64,000 bases of DNA from Azolla caroliniana. Taxonomy: Eukaryota; Polypodiophyta. The notes beneath the pieces were generated by a model. That model was not told where the DNA came from. It did not search any database and was given only the letters and a program-made list of their open reading frames with translations. The stretch spans positions 434,001 through 498,000 of the forward strand of contig JBHGNT010000009.1 of the NCBI GenBank assembly GCA_043228905.1, in the 5' to 3' direction. The translations under genes were made by a program, and so were the position numbers. Positions 1-11,100 of the stretch are shown here, in pieces (within the stretch, counting starts at the first letter, position 1; each line of letters opens with the position of its first letter).

Positions 1-81
1 TACACTCTGTCACACGCAGGTATTCACAAGAATCGAATGCTTCTTGATCTTCCGCACAGACGACCTTCCTCGACATCAACA
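1..81 (+). repeat. 5' LTR of copia A, 3'-terminal part
   Basis: Bases 1-81 are identical to 5161-5241, the end of the 3' LTR. The LTR ends in CA at 81, two bases before the primer-binding site. The upstream part of the LTR is outside the window. Confidence 0.9.
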
Positions 82-83
82 TC

Positions 84-95
84 TGGTATCAGAGC
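84..95 (+). other. Primer-binding site of copia A (tRNA-iMet)
   Basis: TGGTATCAGAGC, three bases after the LTR end, is complementary to the 3' end of plant initiator-methionine tRNA, the standard primer of plant copia elements. Confidence 0.85.
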
Positions 96-723
96 AGAGG
101 TTCGGCCGTCATCACGGCCTGCACAGTATTCGCGTCATTCGAAGAAAGAGAGAAGAAGAACAAAAACGAGGTCTGCACCTCATCGCGTTAGATCCTCTTG
201 CTTGGAGTAAGCCATCAGGTTGTACTCTGTCCTTCGTGATCGTAACCGCTCGAGGTGAAATCCCCTTGTGCAACATTGACACGATCGTGCTCCATTCGGT
301 TAAACGGCATCCGAAGAGGTCATCAATCGCCGCTCGTTGTAACCACTCGGTGCAGATCGGTCTCAAGACAACAACCCCAATTCGTGCTTCATCCGGCTGA
401 TCGACATTCGAGAGGATCAGTTGGATCCATCTCTCTCGTCGCTGCAGCCACCCGAAGCAGAATCGGTTCAGATAATCGGTTTTAATAATCGGTATTCGGC
501 AGATATATCCGAAGCGAACCGGACTCACTCCGACTCGGTAACATTCGGGAAGACCAGTCGGTTCTGTCCCTCAAGCTACCGAAGTCAATTCGAGCAAGCT
601 CCGAAGCCGAACCTACTCGGGTTCAAATCCGACTAGAACGATATCGGGTGAGCCAACCGGCTGCACTCCAACAAGGTTCGTAGTCGACTCCGAACCGAGC
701 TTCGTCAACCGAAACCGAATTTG
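96..723 (+). other. Untranslated leader of copia A
   Basis: About 630 bp lie between the primer site and the gag-pol start. Several short frames run through it on both strands but none resembles a known domain. The length is normal for the RNA-packaging leader of a copia element. Confidence 0.6.
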
Positions 724-3700
724 ATGGCATCAACATCCGGCTCGTCAGAAATGAGTCTACGAAAGTTCGATGGATCGAACTTTAACTTCTGGAAGGAGCA
801 AATGCAGGACTATCTCATAGTCAAGGGGCAAATCGATCCCATCGAAAATGAAGAACCTCCAGAAGGATACAAACCAATCGAGTGGCAGAAGCTGGACAGA
901 ATCGTCCGCGCCACGATTCGGATGCACCTATCGGAATCGGTATATTTTACGGTGCAATCGTGTACGACAGCATTCGAACTGTGGAAAACACTGTCGGACA
1001 CTTACGAAAAGAAGGTCGCCGCAACGAAGATGTTTCTGATCCGGCGCCTCTACAACTTGCGGATGAAAGAATCCGATTCGGTCCAAGCACACCTCAATGA
1101 GTACGAAAGCATAAGCTCCCAAATCTCGTCACAGGGGACGGCAATCGAGGATGAACTCAGAGCAATGATACTCATGAGCAGCCTTCCCTCATCATGGGAA
1201 ACTTTCGTCACAACCGTGTGCAACGCGTCAACCACGGCTGTTAAATACTCCGAAGTCACGAGCGCAATCCTGACCGAAGCAGCTCGGAGAAAGTCTTTCG
1301 CCAAAGACTCAACAGACGACGCTTATGTAGTACAAGGTTCGACAGACCGATCGAACATACGAGGAAGAGATTCCTCACGACCGCCGAACAATCAGCGAAG
1401 ACGGAGCCAGTCACGGGATAACCGAATCTGCAACTATTGCAAGAAACCCGGACACATCAAAGCCGACTGCCGCGCACTCAAGAACAAAAACAACAAGAAG
1501 AGTGGCCGGCATGAGGAGATCAATTACGTCAGCTTCTCAGCTGATGTACTACCGGACGACCCGAATATACTATCAATCGAAAATCCCGTCGGATCAGAAG
1601 TTCTACTCACGACTGAAGAATCGAGCACATGGCTCCTAGATTCGGGCGCGTCATTTCACGTGACTCCTCATCGATCCCAATTTCGGCAATATACGATCCG
1701 TCACTCCGACTCAGTTCGAGTCGGCAACTCGCAACACTGTGACATCATCGGAATCGGCACAGTAGAGCTCAACCTTGCAGGTGGCTCTACACTTGTACTC
1801 CACAATGTCCGACATGTACCCGAGCTCTCAAGGCCATTGATCTCAGTCGGACAACTAGATGAAGACGGCATTCGTGCCGGTTTTTCTTCGGGAGGGTGGA
1901 CACTCCATAGGGGGAACCTCCTGCTTGCTAGAGGACCCAAGATACACTCACTGTATCCGTTACATGTTACACTCAGAGAGGGTAACCTGTTTTTGGTGGA
2001 TATTCCTGTGTCATCACTATGGCACAGAAGATTAGGACACCTCAGCAAGGCCGGCATCACGCATCTATCTAGAGCCGGATACATCCCCAAACTCTCCTTC
2101 TCCGACCATCAATTCTGCGAGCATTGCCAGTATGGCAAACAAGCAGCCGCATCACACCCGACATCAGCACCAAGAGAAACGAGACCTCTCGATTTGGTCC
2201 ACTCGGACGTCTGTGGCCCAATGCCGCATCAGTCTCTTGGCGGTGCCTCTTACTTCGTCACTTTTATTGACGATTCGACTCGAAAGGTGTGGGCTTATCC
2301 AATTCGCACCAAAGATCGGGTCTTCTCGATCTTCACCGATTGGCTCGCTATGGTAGAAAATCAAACCGACCGAAAGCTGAAATGCTTTCGGACAGACAAT
2401 GGGGGAGAGTTCAAATCTGAAGAATTCGTCAAATTCTGCCGACAACGCGGCATCCGACGTGAATTTACGGCACCACACAGCCCGGAGCAAAACGGGATTG
2501 CCGAACGCATGAATCGGACAATCCAAGAACGGATAGTTTCCATGCTCCAACACTCCGAACTGTCGGATGGCTTCTGGGCAGAGGCTCTACTCACGGCAGT
2601 ACACATAATCAATATGTCGCCAAGTAGACCTCTAGGACTTCAAATTCCTCAGGAACTATGGATCGGCAGTAAGCCGAATTATGACAAGCTGAGGATCTTC
2701 GGATGCGAGGCGTACGCCCTTATTCCGAAAGATGATCGCCGAAAACTTGCACCTCGGTCCAGGAAATGCATTTTCCTTGGATATGGATCCGACGGCGAAA
2801 TGGGATACCGACTCTGGGATCCCGAACGCAGACAAATCGTCCGAAGTTCGGACGTTGTGTTCAACGAGTCGGCTATGAATCCATCAGTCGAAAAACCGAT
2901 CGAAGTCCGGAGGGTAACATTTTCTGATGTGCCGACCCTTCAAGAAGGCCCCGCTCTTAACACACGGTCAGCTTCACGGGTAGCTGAACCTCACACTACC
3001 GACTCGGACAACCCCGACTCGGCGCAGCAGAACAATCCTCTTTCGGACCATCCGACCTCGATACCCGATGCGACCAGTCCAATCATACCTCGACGATCCG
3101 AGAGACTGTCGCAACCTCCGGAGAGGTATTCTCCTGGAATTTTCTTCACCGACGCCGGCGAACCGACGTCTTACGAAGAAGCATCGACATCTGTCGATTC
3201 AGCCACCTGGCATCTGGCGATGGAGTCGGAAATGCACTCCATTCGGGCAAACAAGACTTGGGACCTGGTCGAATTACCTAAGAATCGACGTGCTCTTCCT
3301 TGCAAGTGGGTTTATCGACTGAAAGAGACGTCTGATTCGACCACCCCAAAGTACAAGGCCAGATTAGTTGCGAAGGGCTTCCGACAAGAATATGGCGTCG
3401 ACTTCGACGAGATTTTCTCACCAGTGGTGAAAATGACAACCCTTCGTTTCCTACTCGGCGTAGTGGCAGCCGACAACTTGGAGCTGATTCAGCTAGATGT
3501 CAAAACAGCCTTCCTCCATGGTGATCTCGAGGAGGAAATTTATATGGAGCAGCCCAAAGGCTTCGTGGCCACCGGCCAAGAACATCTAGTCTGCCGACTT
3601 AGGAAGAGTCTATACGGCCTCAAACAGGCACCGCGACAATGGTACAAGAAGTTCGACGACTTCATCCAATCGATCGGCTTCTCCAAAAGCGATGAGGACC

Positions 3701-4737
3701 ATTGTCTCTTCACCAACACAGCTCAAGATGGTTCACCCATCTTCCTCATCATTTACGTGGACGACATGCTAATTTCTGGACGCCACGCGGGCGAACTTGC
3801 TGATCTCATTCGGCAACTGCGGTTGAAGTTTGCCATGAAGGACCTCGGTCCGGCACGACACATACTCGGCATGAAGATTAGTCGGCATCGCGATAAACGA
3901 CATCTTTTTTTGTCTCAGACCGACTATATCCGACGTGTCTTGGAACGCTTCAACATGCAATCAGCCAAATCTGCTTCAACCCCGCTCCCAATGAATCTTC
4001 GGCTCTCTCAGCGAGACTGCCCGACATCCGGTCCGGAGGGGGAAGATATGAAGTCGGTACCGTATGCACCGGCAGTCGGCTCCCTTATGTATCTGATGGT
4101 CGCGACACGGCCTGATATTTCTCACGCCGTAGGAGTCGTTAGCAGATTTATGCACAACCCTGGCCGATCGCATTGGAACGCAGTCAAGCATGTGTTCAGA
4201 TATCTGGCTGGCACAAAAGACCACGGCATTCTTTTCGGTCCGAACCGAACCTCAGGCGTAGTCGGTTACACCGACTCGGACTTCGCCGGCTGTATAGACA
4301 GTCGGAAATCAACAACTGGATACTGTTTCAAATTCGGCAATGGAGCAATCTCGTGGAAGTCGAAACTTCAGGAGTGCACAGCGACCTCAACGACCGAAGC
4401 AGAATATGTAGCTGCGTCCGACGCAGCAAAAGAAGCTTTGTGGCTCGGTCGGCTGGCGCACACGTTTCGACAAGTCGACCATGACTCGGCTCCAGTTGTC
4501 TACAGCGACAGTCAAGGTGCTGTTGCCTTGTCAAAAAATCCGGTTCACCACAACGCCTCCAAACATATCGACGTTCGATATCACTTCGTTCGGGACTGCG
4601 TCATTTCAGGGAAAATCGGTCTAGCGAAAATATCCACAACCGACAATGTCGCAGATGGAATGACCAAGTGTCTCTCGGCAGACCGTTTTCGGTCTCTTCG
4701 GCTTCAGATGGGCGTAACGACAAACCAGTCCGGTTAG
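724..4737 (+). CDS. Copia gag-pol polyprotein, intact
   Basis: A 1337-residue polyprotein. The frame opens at TTG 721, but the first ATG is at 724. Visible domains are: gag with a CX2CX4HX4C zinc knuckle near residues 236-249; aspartic protease with LLDSGAS around the catalytic D306; the GAG-pre-integrase WHRRLGH near 433 and the HHCC fingers; an integrase core with D495, D558 (TDNGGEF) and E594 (GIAE), giving the D-D-35-E spacing; reverse transcriptase with YVDD at 1011-1014; and RNase H with D1184, E1225 and D1262. The length suits a full copia polyprotein. No stop or frameshift interrupts it, in contrast to elements C and D in this window. It would direct reverse transcription and integration of its own RNA. 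It has no envelope-like frame. Confidence 0.96.
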   Translation: MASTSGSSEMSLRKFDGSNFNFWKEQMQDYLIVKGQIDPIENEEPPEGYKPIEWQKLDRIVRATIRMHLSESVYFTVQSCTTAFELWKTLSDTYEKKVAATKMFLIRRLYNLRMKESDSVQAHLNEYESISSQISSQGTAIEDELRAMILMSSLPSSWETFVTTVCNASTTAVKYSEVTSAILTEAARRKSFAKDSTDDAYVVQGSTDRSNIRGRDSSRPPNNQRRRSQSRDNRICNYCKKPGHIKADCRALKNKNNKKSGRHEEINYVSFSADVLPDDPNILSIENPVGSEVLLTTEESSTWLLDSGASFHVTPHRSQFRQYTIRHSDSVRVGNSQHCDIIGIGTVELNLAGGSTLVLHNVRHVPELSRPLISVGQLDEDGIRAGFSSGGWTLHRGNLLLARGPKIHSLYPLHVTLREGNLFLVDIPVSSLWHRRLGHLSKAGITHLSRAGYIPKLSFSDHQFCEHCQYGKQAAASHPTSAPRETRPLDLVHSDVCGPMPHQSLGGASYFVTFIDDSTRKVWAYPIRTKDRVFSIFTDWLAMVENQTDRKLKCFRTDNGGEFKSEEFVKFCRQRGIRREFTAPHSPEQNGIAERMNRTIQERIVSMLQHSELSDGFWAEALLTAVHIINMSPSRPLGLQIPQELWIGSKPNYDKLRIFGCEAYALIPKDDRRKLAPRSRKCIFLGYGSDGEMGYRLWDPERRQIVRSSDVVFNESAMNPSVEKPIEVRRVTFSDVPTLQEGPALNTRSASRVAEPHTTDSDNPDSAQQNNPLSDHPTSIPDATSPIIPRRSERLSQPPERYSPGIFFTDAGEPTSYEEASTSVDSATWHLAMESEMHSIRANKTWDLVELPKNRRALPCKWVYRLKETSDSTTPKYKARLVAKGFRQEYGVDFDEIFSPVVKMTTLRFLLGVVAADNLELIQLDVKTAFLHGDLEEEIYMEQPKGFVATGQEHLVCRLRKSLYGLKQAPRQWYKKFDDFIQSIGFSKSDEDHCLFTNTAQDGSPIFLIIYVDDMLISGRHAGELADLIRQLRLKFAMKDLGPARHILGMKISRHRDKRHLFLSQTDYIRRVLERFNMQSAKSASTPLPMNLRLSQRDCPTSGPEGEDMKSVPYAPAVGSLMYLMVATRPDISHAVGVVSRFMHNPGRSHWNAVKHVFRYLAGTKDHGILFGPNRTSGVVGYTDSDFAGCIDSRKSTTGYCFKFGNGAISWKSKLQECTATSTTEAEYVAASDAAKEALWLGRLAHTFRQVDHDSAPVVYSDSQGAVALSKNPVHHNASKHIDVRYHFVRDCVISGKIGLAKISTTDNVADGMTKCLSADRFRSLRLQMGVTTNQSG

Positions 4738-4920
4738 AGCCGGACACAGAGCAGGATGGTTCCCGACAACCGACATCAGTTCCTTAATGATCGGCTTCAA
4801 CTGTTCCGACCCGACCAGTTCGGTCTTCTGCCTTCGGACCCTGCCGACCCGAACAAAGCTGATATGTCCGAGAACCTAAGTCTATACCTGTAATCTTAGA
4901 TAACCCATGTATACGCCCAT
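4738..4920 (+). other. 3' untranslated region of copia A
   Basis: These 183 bp separate the polyprotein stop from the polypurine tract. I see no second frame or structured element here. Confidence 0.5.
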
Positions 4921-4921
4921 T

Positions 4922-4930
4922 ACGGGGGAG
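4922..4930 (+). other. Polypurine tract of copia A
   Basis: The run acgggggag directly abuts the TG that opens the 3' LTR at 4931. This is where plus-strand priming is expected. It contains one pyrimidine. Confidence 0.7.
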
Positions 4931-5106
4931 TGTCGAATACATGTGTATAATGGACGTATTCACACTATCCCGTTTTGGCCATTTATGTAATTAGCATAAA
5001 AGGTAGTTGCCCTAAGTCGGTCACTATATATAGTGACCTTGTAACCTCTTTGTGAGGTTGGATGTTGTATTATTGCTTTGAGAAATAAGAAACTCTTTTT
5101 GTGTGT

Positions 5107-5151
<45 letters not shown>

Positions 5152-5241
5152 ATCACGACCTACACTCTGTCACACGCAGGTATTCACAAGAATCGAATGC
5201 TTCTTGATCTTCCGCACAGACGACCTTCCTCGACATCAACA
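4931..5241 (+). repeat. 3' LTR of copia A (311 bp)
   Basis: It begins TGTCGAATAC and ends ATCAACA (TG...CA). It contains a TATA motif inside a palindrome (5019-5038) and a (CT)n run at 5110-5148. Its end is identical to the visible 5' LTR. Confidence 0.92.
5019..5038 (+). promoter_or_regulatory. Palindromic TATA region of the copia A LTR
   Basis: GGTCACTATATATAGTGACC is a perfect 20-bp palindrome centred on TATATA. Its place in the middle of the LTR, upstream of the expected transcript start, makes it the likely core promoter of the element. The promoter role is inferred; the palindrome is seen directly. Confidence 0.6.
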
Positions 5242-5348
5242 TACAGGTCCCGAACAATCAGAAGATCCTCCATCTTGATCTTCCAGTCGGCGTAATTCTG
5301 CGCATTCAGCACCATCATCCCCGGCTGCCCGCTGCTGCCGCCTTCCAT
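5242..5348 (-). pseudogene. Gag N-terminus of element B, truncated
   Basis: From the ATG at 5348 the minus strand encodes about 35 residues containing LNAQNYADWKIKMEDLL, the typical start of a copia gag; the same words occur in element D at about 53600. The frame is cut where copia A inserted. No function is expected from this fragment. Confidence 0.75.
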
Positions 5349-5364
5349 TTTCTGCACTGCCGTC

Positions 5365-5376
5365 GCTCTGATACCA
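5365..5376 (-). other. Primer-binding site of element B
   Basis: The minus strand reads TGGTATCAGAGC three bases after the LTR end, again complementary to initiator-Met tRNA. Confidence 0.8.
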
Positions 5377-5379
5377 GTT

Positions 5380-6118
5380 TGACGAGAATCAACGCTCCGA
5401 TTCTCCTCCACCACTCGGCCACAACCGAGAAGTCACTTATCGACACAGCAGAAAATAGGAAATACAGAGAAAGACACGATGACACACGGATTAACGTGGA
5501 AAACCCTATACGGGAAAAACCACGGGAGTGCAAGACTCCAAACAAAACTATGCACAGAGAAATATACAATGGCGAGCTGCAAGGCGACGACCTTGAGCTC
5601 GCTATCCTCACCACAGGCGGCGGTATTACACAGAGGCGTCGACCTCTCCCTCTCTCTCACGCTCTGTCTCTCTCACGGCTGCTCTCTCTTCACTCCTCTT
5701 GAGTGGAAAAACAAAAATGAGTAGCAACAACAACATAAAACTGTTTGCCCTAAGTCATATTTATACACATATGACTTTCGGGCTATTTACAAATATAGCC
5801 TCAAGGGCCCTTGGCAAACATATTCACAAATATGTCCCCGCATCCGGATCTCTCTCCGGGTACATTCATCATCCGGCTCCGTAGCCGGGGTATTCATCAT
5901 CCGGCTCCGTAGTCGGGGTCTTCGTCATCCGGCTCCGTAGCCGGGGTCTTCGTCATCCGGATCCGGAAACCGGGTCTTCGTCATCCGGATCCGGAAACCG
6001 GGTCTTCATCATCCGGATCCGGAAACCGGGTCTTCGCCATCCGGCTCCGGATCTCGGGTCTTCATTCCCGATTCCCGGACATCCGACCATCCCATCCGGA
6101 GGGACCGTAATCCCAACA
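5380..6118 (-). repeat. 5' LTR of element B (739 bp)
   Basis: On the minus strand it begins TGTTGGGATTACGG and ends CTCGTCA, then AAC and the primer site. It contains a pyrimidine-rich patch near 5640-5700 and a 28-bp minisatellite at 5864-6059. Confidence 0.82.
5864..6059. repeat. 28-bp minisatellite, seven copies, in LTR B
   Basis: Seven head-to-tail 28-bp units built on tcatccggctccg...ccggggt. The first three share gtagccggggt or gtagtcggggt ends and the next three share ggatccggaaaccgggt, so there are two subtypes. There are no spacers, so it is a tandem array and not a CRISPR array. Confidence 0.9.
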
Positions 6119-8189
6119 TATATAATATTGAACTATTATATATAAATATATGCTCATATCCAAATGGTTGAGAATTGCATCTTCTTGGCATGAGGTTGCA
6201 TGTTCAATCCTCACCAACTATGTATTTTATGTCACTGTGTCATGACATCATCTTTGTATAGCCCTATAGCTTTTAAGATGTTAAAAAGCTGCCAAGTGAA
6301 AAGCTCATGATTCCAATCTATCCTTACAAGATGAAATGATGTGTAAAAAACTTTCATACAGCTTATGTGGCGCATGAATTCTATAAACTTTGCCTCAATT
6401 GCATATTGTCCACTCAATATCTTCAATTTATGGTTGTACCTTGTCATATGCTTACAAAAAGTTACATATTATATCTATTGATGAAATAACATTTCATAGT
6501 TGGTTACAATTTCAACCATTACCATTGCTTAGACATATTGCTTTGGGACTATAAATATGATTTACACTTTACACTACATCCAATTTAGCATGCTCTATTG
6601 TACAAATGCCTTCTTTCCTTCATATATTTCCTAGAAGCTTGAGAGACTTTTGCTCATTGGATACAATGCACCAACACAATTAGTACATATCTATTCTCGT
6701 TTCTTTGATTTTTCAGCTCTATATAGTTTTTATTTGGAGAAAGTGTAAAGGATGTGGGAATGTCAAGGTAGCTCTTTTACCATGTAAACACAACCGTGTG
6801 CAATTGATAAAAAGGTGTTACAATGTTGATGAATAAAGCAAAATAGAGGACAATCAAAGTCAAAGAGCAATCTAATCATAATGGTTATGATAGGAAATTG
6901 ACTGTTCTTATGGATAAAAGTTAGAGAAAAATAATGTGGAAGTTTGAAGTTTAGATTTGAGAAATTCCTATCGACAAAAAGGATCACTTGACCTCATTAA
7001 AAACAATTGTTGAAACAACTTGGATCATAGTAGCTAGCATACTATTGATGTTGTGGAGTGTCTTGTTGGAGATTGATGGCAAGGAAACAAATGCAATGAA
7101 GTTATAATGGGTAGAGATCAATGGCAAGAAAACAAACGCAATGAAATTAAAATGGGAACCGAAATATACACACAATATTTTAGACAGTGGAAGATAGGCT
7201 TTAGTTTACATCATTAAAAAATTCAAAGCTATGCTTAGATCTATAAATGTGAAAGTCCAAGAACACATAACTAAAAATGAATAGATTTGGTGATGTGGTG
7301 GGTCCATTTATGCAATAGTTTTAGATGGTGATCTACTTGTGGTGACATTGAATGGCCTGGGAGAATAACATAAGTCTTTGGATATATCCATAGAACTAAA
7401 AGAGAAGCTACTATGCTTTGTTGAATTGGTTGCATTGAAACTACATGGCACATGTTTTCGAAAGTTTGAATATTAGGTAATTATGCACATGTAAATAGAT
7501 ATTTTGTTGAGCTTTGGAAACTCAATGTTCATACACGAGCGAGTTTTAAGGAAATTTGTACGTCTCACTTTGATAATCATGGTTTATTTAGTTAGAAATT
7601 ATTCTTAACTTAGTACGTTTTACATCTACAAGAAAAATAATGCATGCTTATAAATATCTTGATTGAATTGTCGACATATGACATCATCATCATTTGACGA
7701 AAGAAATTGTGCTCATGCATAATTGGGTAGAGTGATCATCATTTTTGTTTGAACTTTGGACGTGCATGCTTGCATGTTCGAGTGTCTTTGTCCCAACTTG
7801 GTTTGACATTGTACATTTGAGAATGGAAGCCAAGGAGATTAATATAAAGAAATAAGTTGTCTTTTATTGGACGGAGAAAAGACACTTTTGAAGTCCAAAC
7901 TACTTTCAATCCATGATATCATTAGATTCGGTGCAAATATGAACCATACAAACGAACATGTCATACAAACGAATCTCCGACCTTGATAAAAGGTCAACAT
8001 GTTTTCTAAGCTTCAAACATACTTAATTAATGGATTGAACTTCTCACTCATTTTATTATGTGGACAATGTCGTGCACCACTCATTTAGATATGTAAAGGC
8101 AAAATTCATGAAGTTTGTTCGACATCAAAGATACTAAAATTACCAATTTTCATATTATGTGAATAAAATAACTTACATGTACACTTGAT
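6119..8189. other. AT-rich intergenic DNA
   Basis: No frame here looks like a gene. The only structured item I see is a weak tRNA-like unit near 6152-6215. The right end contains the 3' flank of the minus-strand phosphatase gene. Confidence 0.6.
6152..6215 (+). repeat. Weak tRNA-derived SINE-like unit
   Basis: An A-box-like atggttgagaattgc is followed about 30 bp later by a B-box-like tgttcaatcctc. The spacing suits an RNA polymerase III internal promoter. Both boxes are degenerate and no cloverleaf is evident, so this is a possible SINE head and not a tRNA gene. Confidence 0.35.
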
Positions 8190-11100
8190 TTATGACATTA
8201 TATTTAAAGTAATTACATGACCATCTCTTTGTGTAGGAGTCTCTTGTTGTTTAAAATTTGGTGAGACAATATCATCTACTTCAACTTTAGTGATACAAGG
8301 GATCAATTTGGTAAATTGTGGATATTGATGTTTTTTAAATATTTCTGAGATTGATGGCTTCTTTAACACTTCTATCTCAACCAGGAAGATAGAGGCAACT
8401 GGACGATGGTCCGAGTGCCTCAACTCAGAGCGTGTGTATGACATTTGCTTCAACCCCTTACCATACCATAATATACGATCACACCTAACATAATGATTAG
8501 TTTTGATTAGTTAACGTCTACAAAGGCACATGTCAATATTATTCAATTTAAACATGTGTGAACATTCCGATTAGCCCATGCATGCAAAACACAAACAAGC
8601 TACCAAAAATGTGAACCATAAACACTTCCATTATATGCCTTACATGTAAAGCAAGATATAAATAAACAAATTTGTTTGAATATTAGGTCGTACAAAGCTC
8701 GCCTCTATATCTAGAATGTATCAACTAACACATACATGTGCAATTATTACGGAGGACATGTGAAACACATAAAGTGGATAGGTTGATGTGCACTATTAAC
8801 AAAATAATCCAAATCTAAGATATATGTAGGCCAATGAATACACCAACTAAACTAGGCCATGCACATTGATATGTAGGCCACAAGAGAGCATATTGCAACT
8901 AGAAGGCACGACATACTTGAAGAGCTTTGACAAACCTATCACATTATTAAATACTACCATATTGATTAATATGATAATGATGCATACAATTTACCATGCG
9001 GGAGCTCGCCTTTTAACTCTTTCATGGGTGGGGGCATGAAGCATGTAGTAGGCATCTGTGTTTGGCATATATTTATAGGTTGGGGCGAACAAAATAAGCC
9101 CTTCATGCCACCCTTCAAACACTCCTCCAATCCCTTTCTCGTGTTTTAACTGTAAAACACATTTCCAAAGCTCATCAATAGCATACATATGATTTGCATT
9201 ATATTCAATGTTTAACTTTACTATTTGAAATATTCCTAAGTATTAAACCGTCTATATCAAGGCCACACATGTAGATTTATAATGAATAAAATACAAGCAA
9301 TTCATTCAATCCAAAGTTGTCGCCTTGAAATGGCACCACTATGTAAACACATTATATGCAAAAGTAGGTGTTATAACTTATAAACCCCTTTTATCGAACT
9401 CACATGCGTGAAGTTTCCTTCGCCTTAAGTAAATATTATCCTTGTATAGACACTTGCAAATCCCTCACAAATCCAAATTGGTCACAATAGAAAATGGAAG
9501 AATAACATTGAGTGCGTATGAAATGGTTTATTTTACAATTTGAGGAGACGTCTAGTTCACTTACATTAGTATAAAAAAATGTTGCGGAATCAAAGAGGGA
9601 GACATAGGTATGAGATCATAAAATTAAGTAGTTGTTTGGAAGCTATTAGTATATCATTATTGAAAACCATACAAATCTTATCACGCTTCAGCAAATTTTG
9701 ACAATATTGATTCCCAATTCCAATTCAACAAGAACAATAACATGAGCTTGTGCATGCAATTTACGATATGTAAAATACCTTTTCGGTAGTGCGAGAAGCT
9801 CATCGACAACTCTTACATTCCATGCATCATCCTAACAATAAGTGTTCATGTGCGAGTTTGTCCCAAGCTACTACTCTTGCATAACATATAGGAGCCCTCC
9901 CAACCCCCCAAAAAAGAACAATATATTCCAATAACTTCTTATCTTATTTAATGGAAAGATGTCTCTCAATGCATCCATTATCTTTCATCAAAAACAAGTT
10001 TTTAGAACTAAAACGAAATCTAAAGTTAAATTTGTATATATATATATATATATATATTACCTCGTCTTTTGCAAGGAGAGTTTCCCAATCCTCCTTCGCC
10101 ACAAGTGATTTAAGATCCTCAAGGGGTAACGATAATCGATAGTTCAAGTCTCCAAACCATATAATCCGACTGCAAATTTTGAGTATTTATTAGCCGAATA
10201 AGCCTCCAATTGAAGTGAATCCACATTTCATTAGTTTACCAAATATATCAAAATTTATAAAGAAAGATGGAAAATGAGCATACAAAAAAGTGTAAAGACA
10301 TCTTGTAAAATGAGCATACAAATTTGGAAAACTTACTCATGGCCTAAGATAGATTGGGGCAAATAGTTATTATAATATTTGCTCCACGTTATAGTATCTG
10401 GATTAGAGCTGTCAATCAATGACGTGGAGCGTTTCATGCGGTGGGATCGCCAGAATCGAGTACGTCGGAGGATTTGAGTCACATCAGCATTTCGGCGCAA
10501 GACATCGGTGGGTTTGTCGCCGGAATTGAGATGGCTGCAGATGAAGCACATGCTCGTCTCACCGATCGTTAGACTAACTGAAACCGCACCCTAGCATAAC
10601 ATAACCATGGAGGCATACAAGCTCATGATGGAACAATGAAAAGTAATAAGATGACATATATTTGAACCATACTTGATTATTCTATTAGATTGAAAACACT
10701 TGAGAATGATGGTTCCTATGCATATATTTGAAAGAACGTGCATGGGTATAGGTACTAACAATCGGCAACGGTTCGGTTTGAACCAAACCAATTAACGGTT
10801 TCACGGTTTGGTTCAGGTTTCAAACCATTTAAACGGTTCGGTTTGGACCCTCTCAAACCGAACCGACCCGTTGCCGATTGTTAATAGGTACCCTAGTTTT
10901 CTAATGAATAAATCTCAATCAGTACAAGAGTGGACTCCTTCCCAAGGGTATGAGTGTGTTTATTCTTTACCTTGTTCCCTAGGTAACCCATGATGCCACA
11001 ACCAACACAAGACACTTCCACACCTTTGATATGGCTACACAGATCCTCTCTAGCCCACACACTCACAAACAACCCCACCATCTGTTTATTGACCACCTTT

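Larger units (their letters stand above)
1..5241 (+). mobile_element. Ty1/copia LTR retrotransposon A, nearly complete, 5' LTR cut by window edge
   Basis: The element runs from the last 81 bp of its 5' LTR (1-81) through a tRNA-iMet primer site, one long gag-pol frame (724-4737), a polypurine tract and a complete 3' LTR (4931-5241). The order protease-integrase-RT-RNase H marks it as copia rather than gypsy. The 81 bp of 5' LTR visible here match the end of the 3' LTR at every base, and the coding frame is open throughout, so it looks young and possibly autonomous. It lies inside the gag of element B; the base run after its 3' LTR begins tacag, the expected right copy of a 5-bp target duplication whose left copy is outside the window. 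Confidence 0.93.
5242..6118 (-). mobile_element. Copia element B, 5' part, interrupted by element A
   Basis: Read on the minus strand this is a 5' LTR (6118 down to 5380), a primer site (5376-5365) and the first codons of a gag, which stop at the junction with element A. The rest of B must lie to the left of the window. The gag opening resembles that of element D, so B and D belong to one lineage. Confidence 0.82.

Noticed and set aside
5864-6059. Regular 28-bp repeats resembling a CRISPR array
   Set aside because: Units abut without unique spacers and lie in an LTR of a plant genome; it is a minisatellite.
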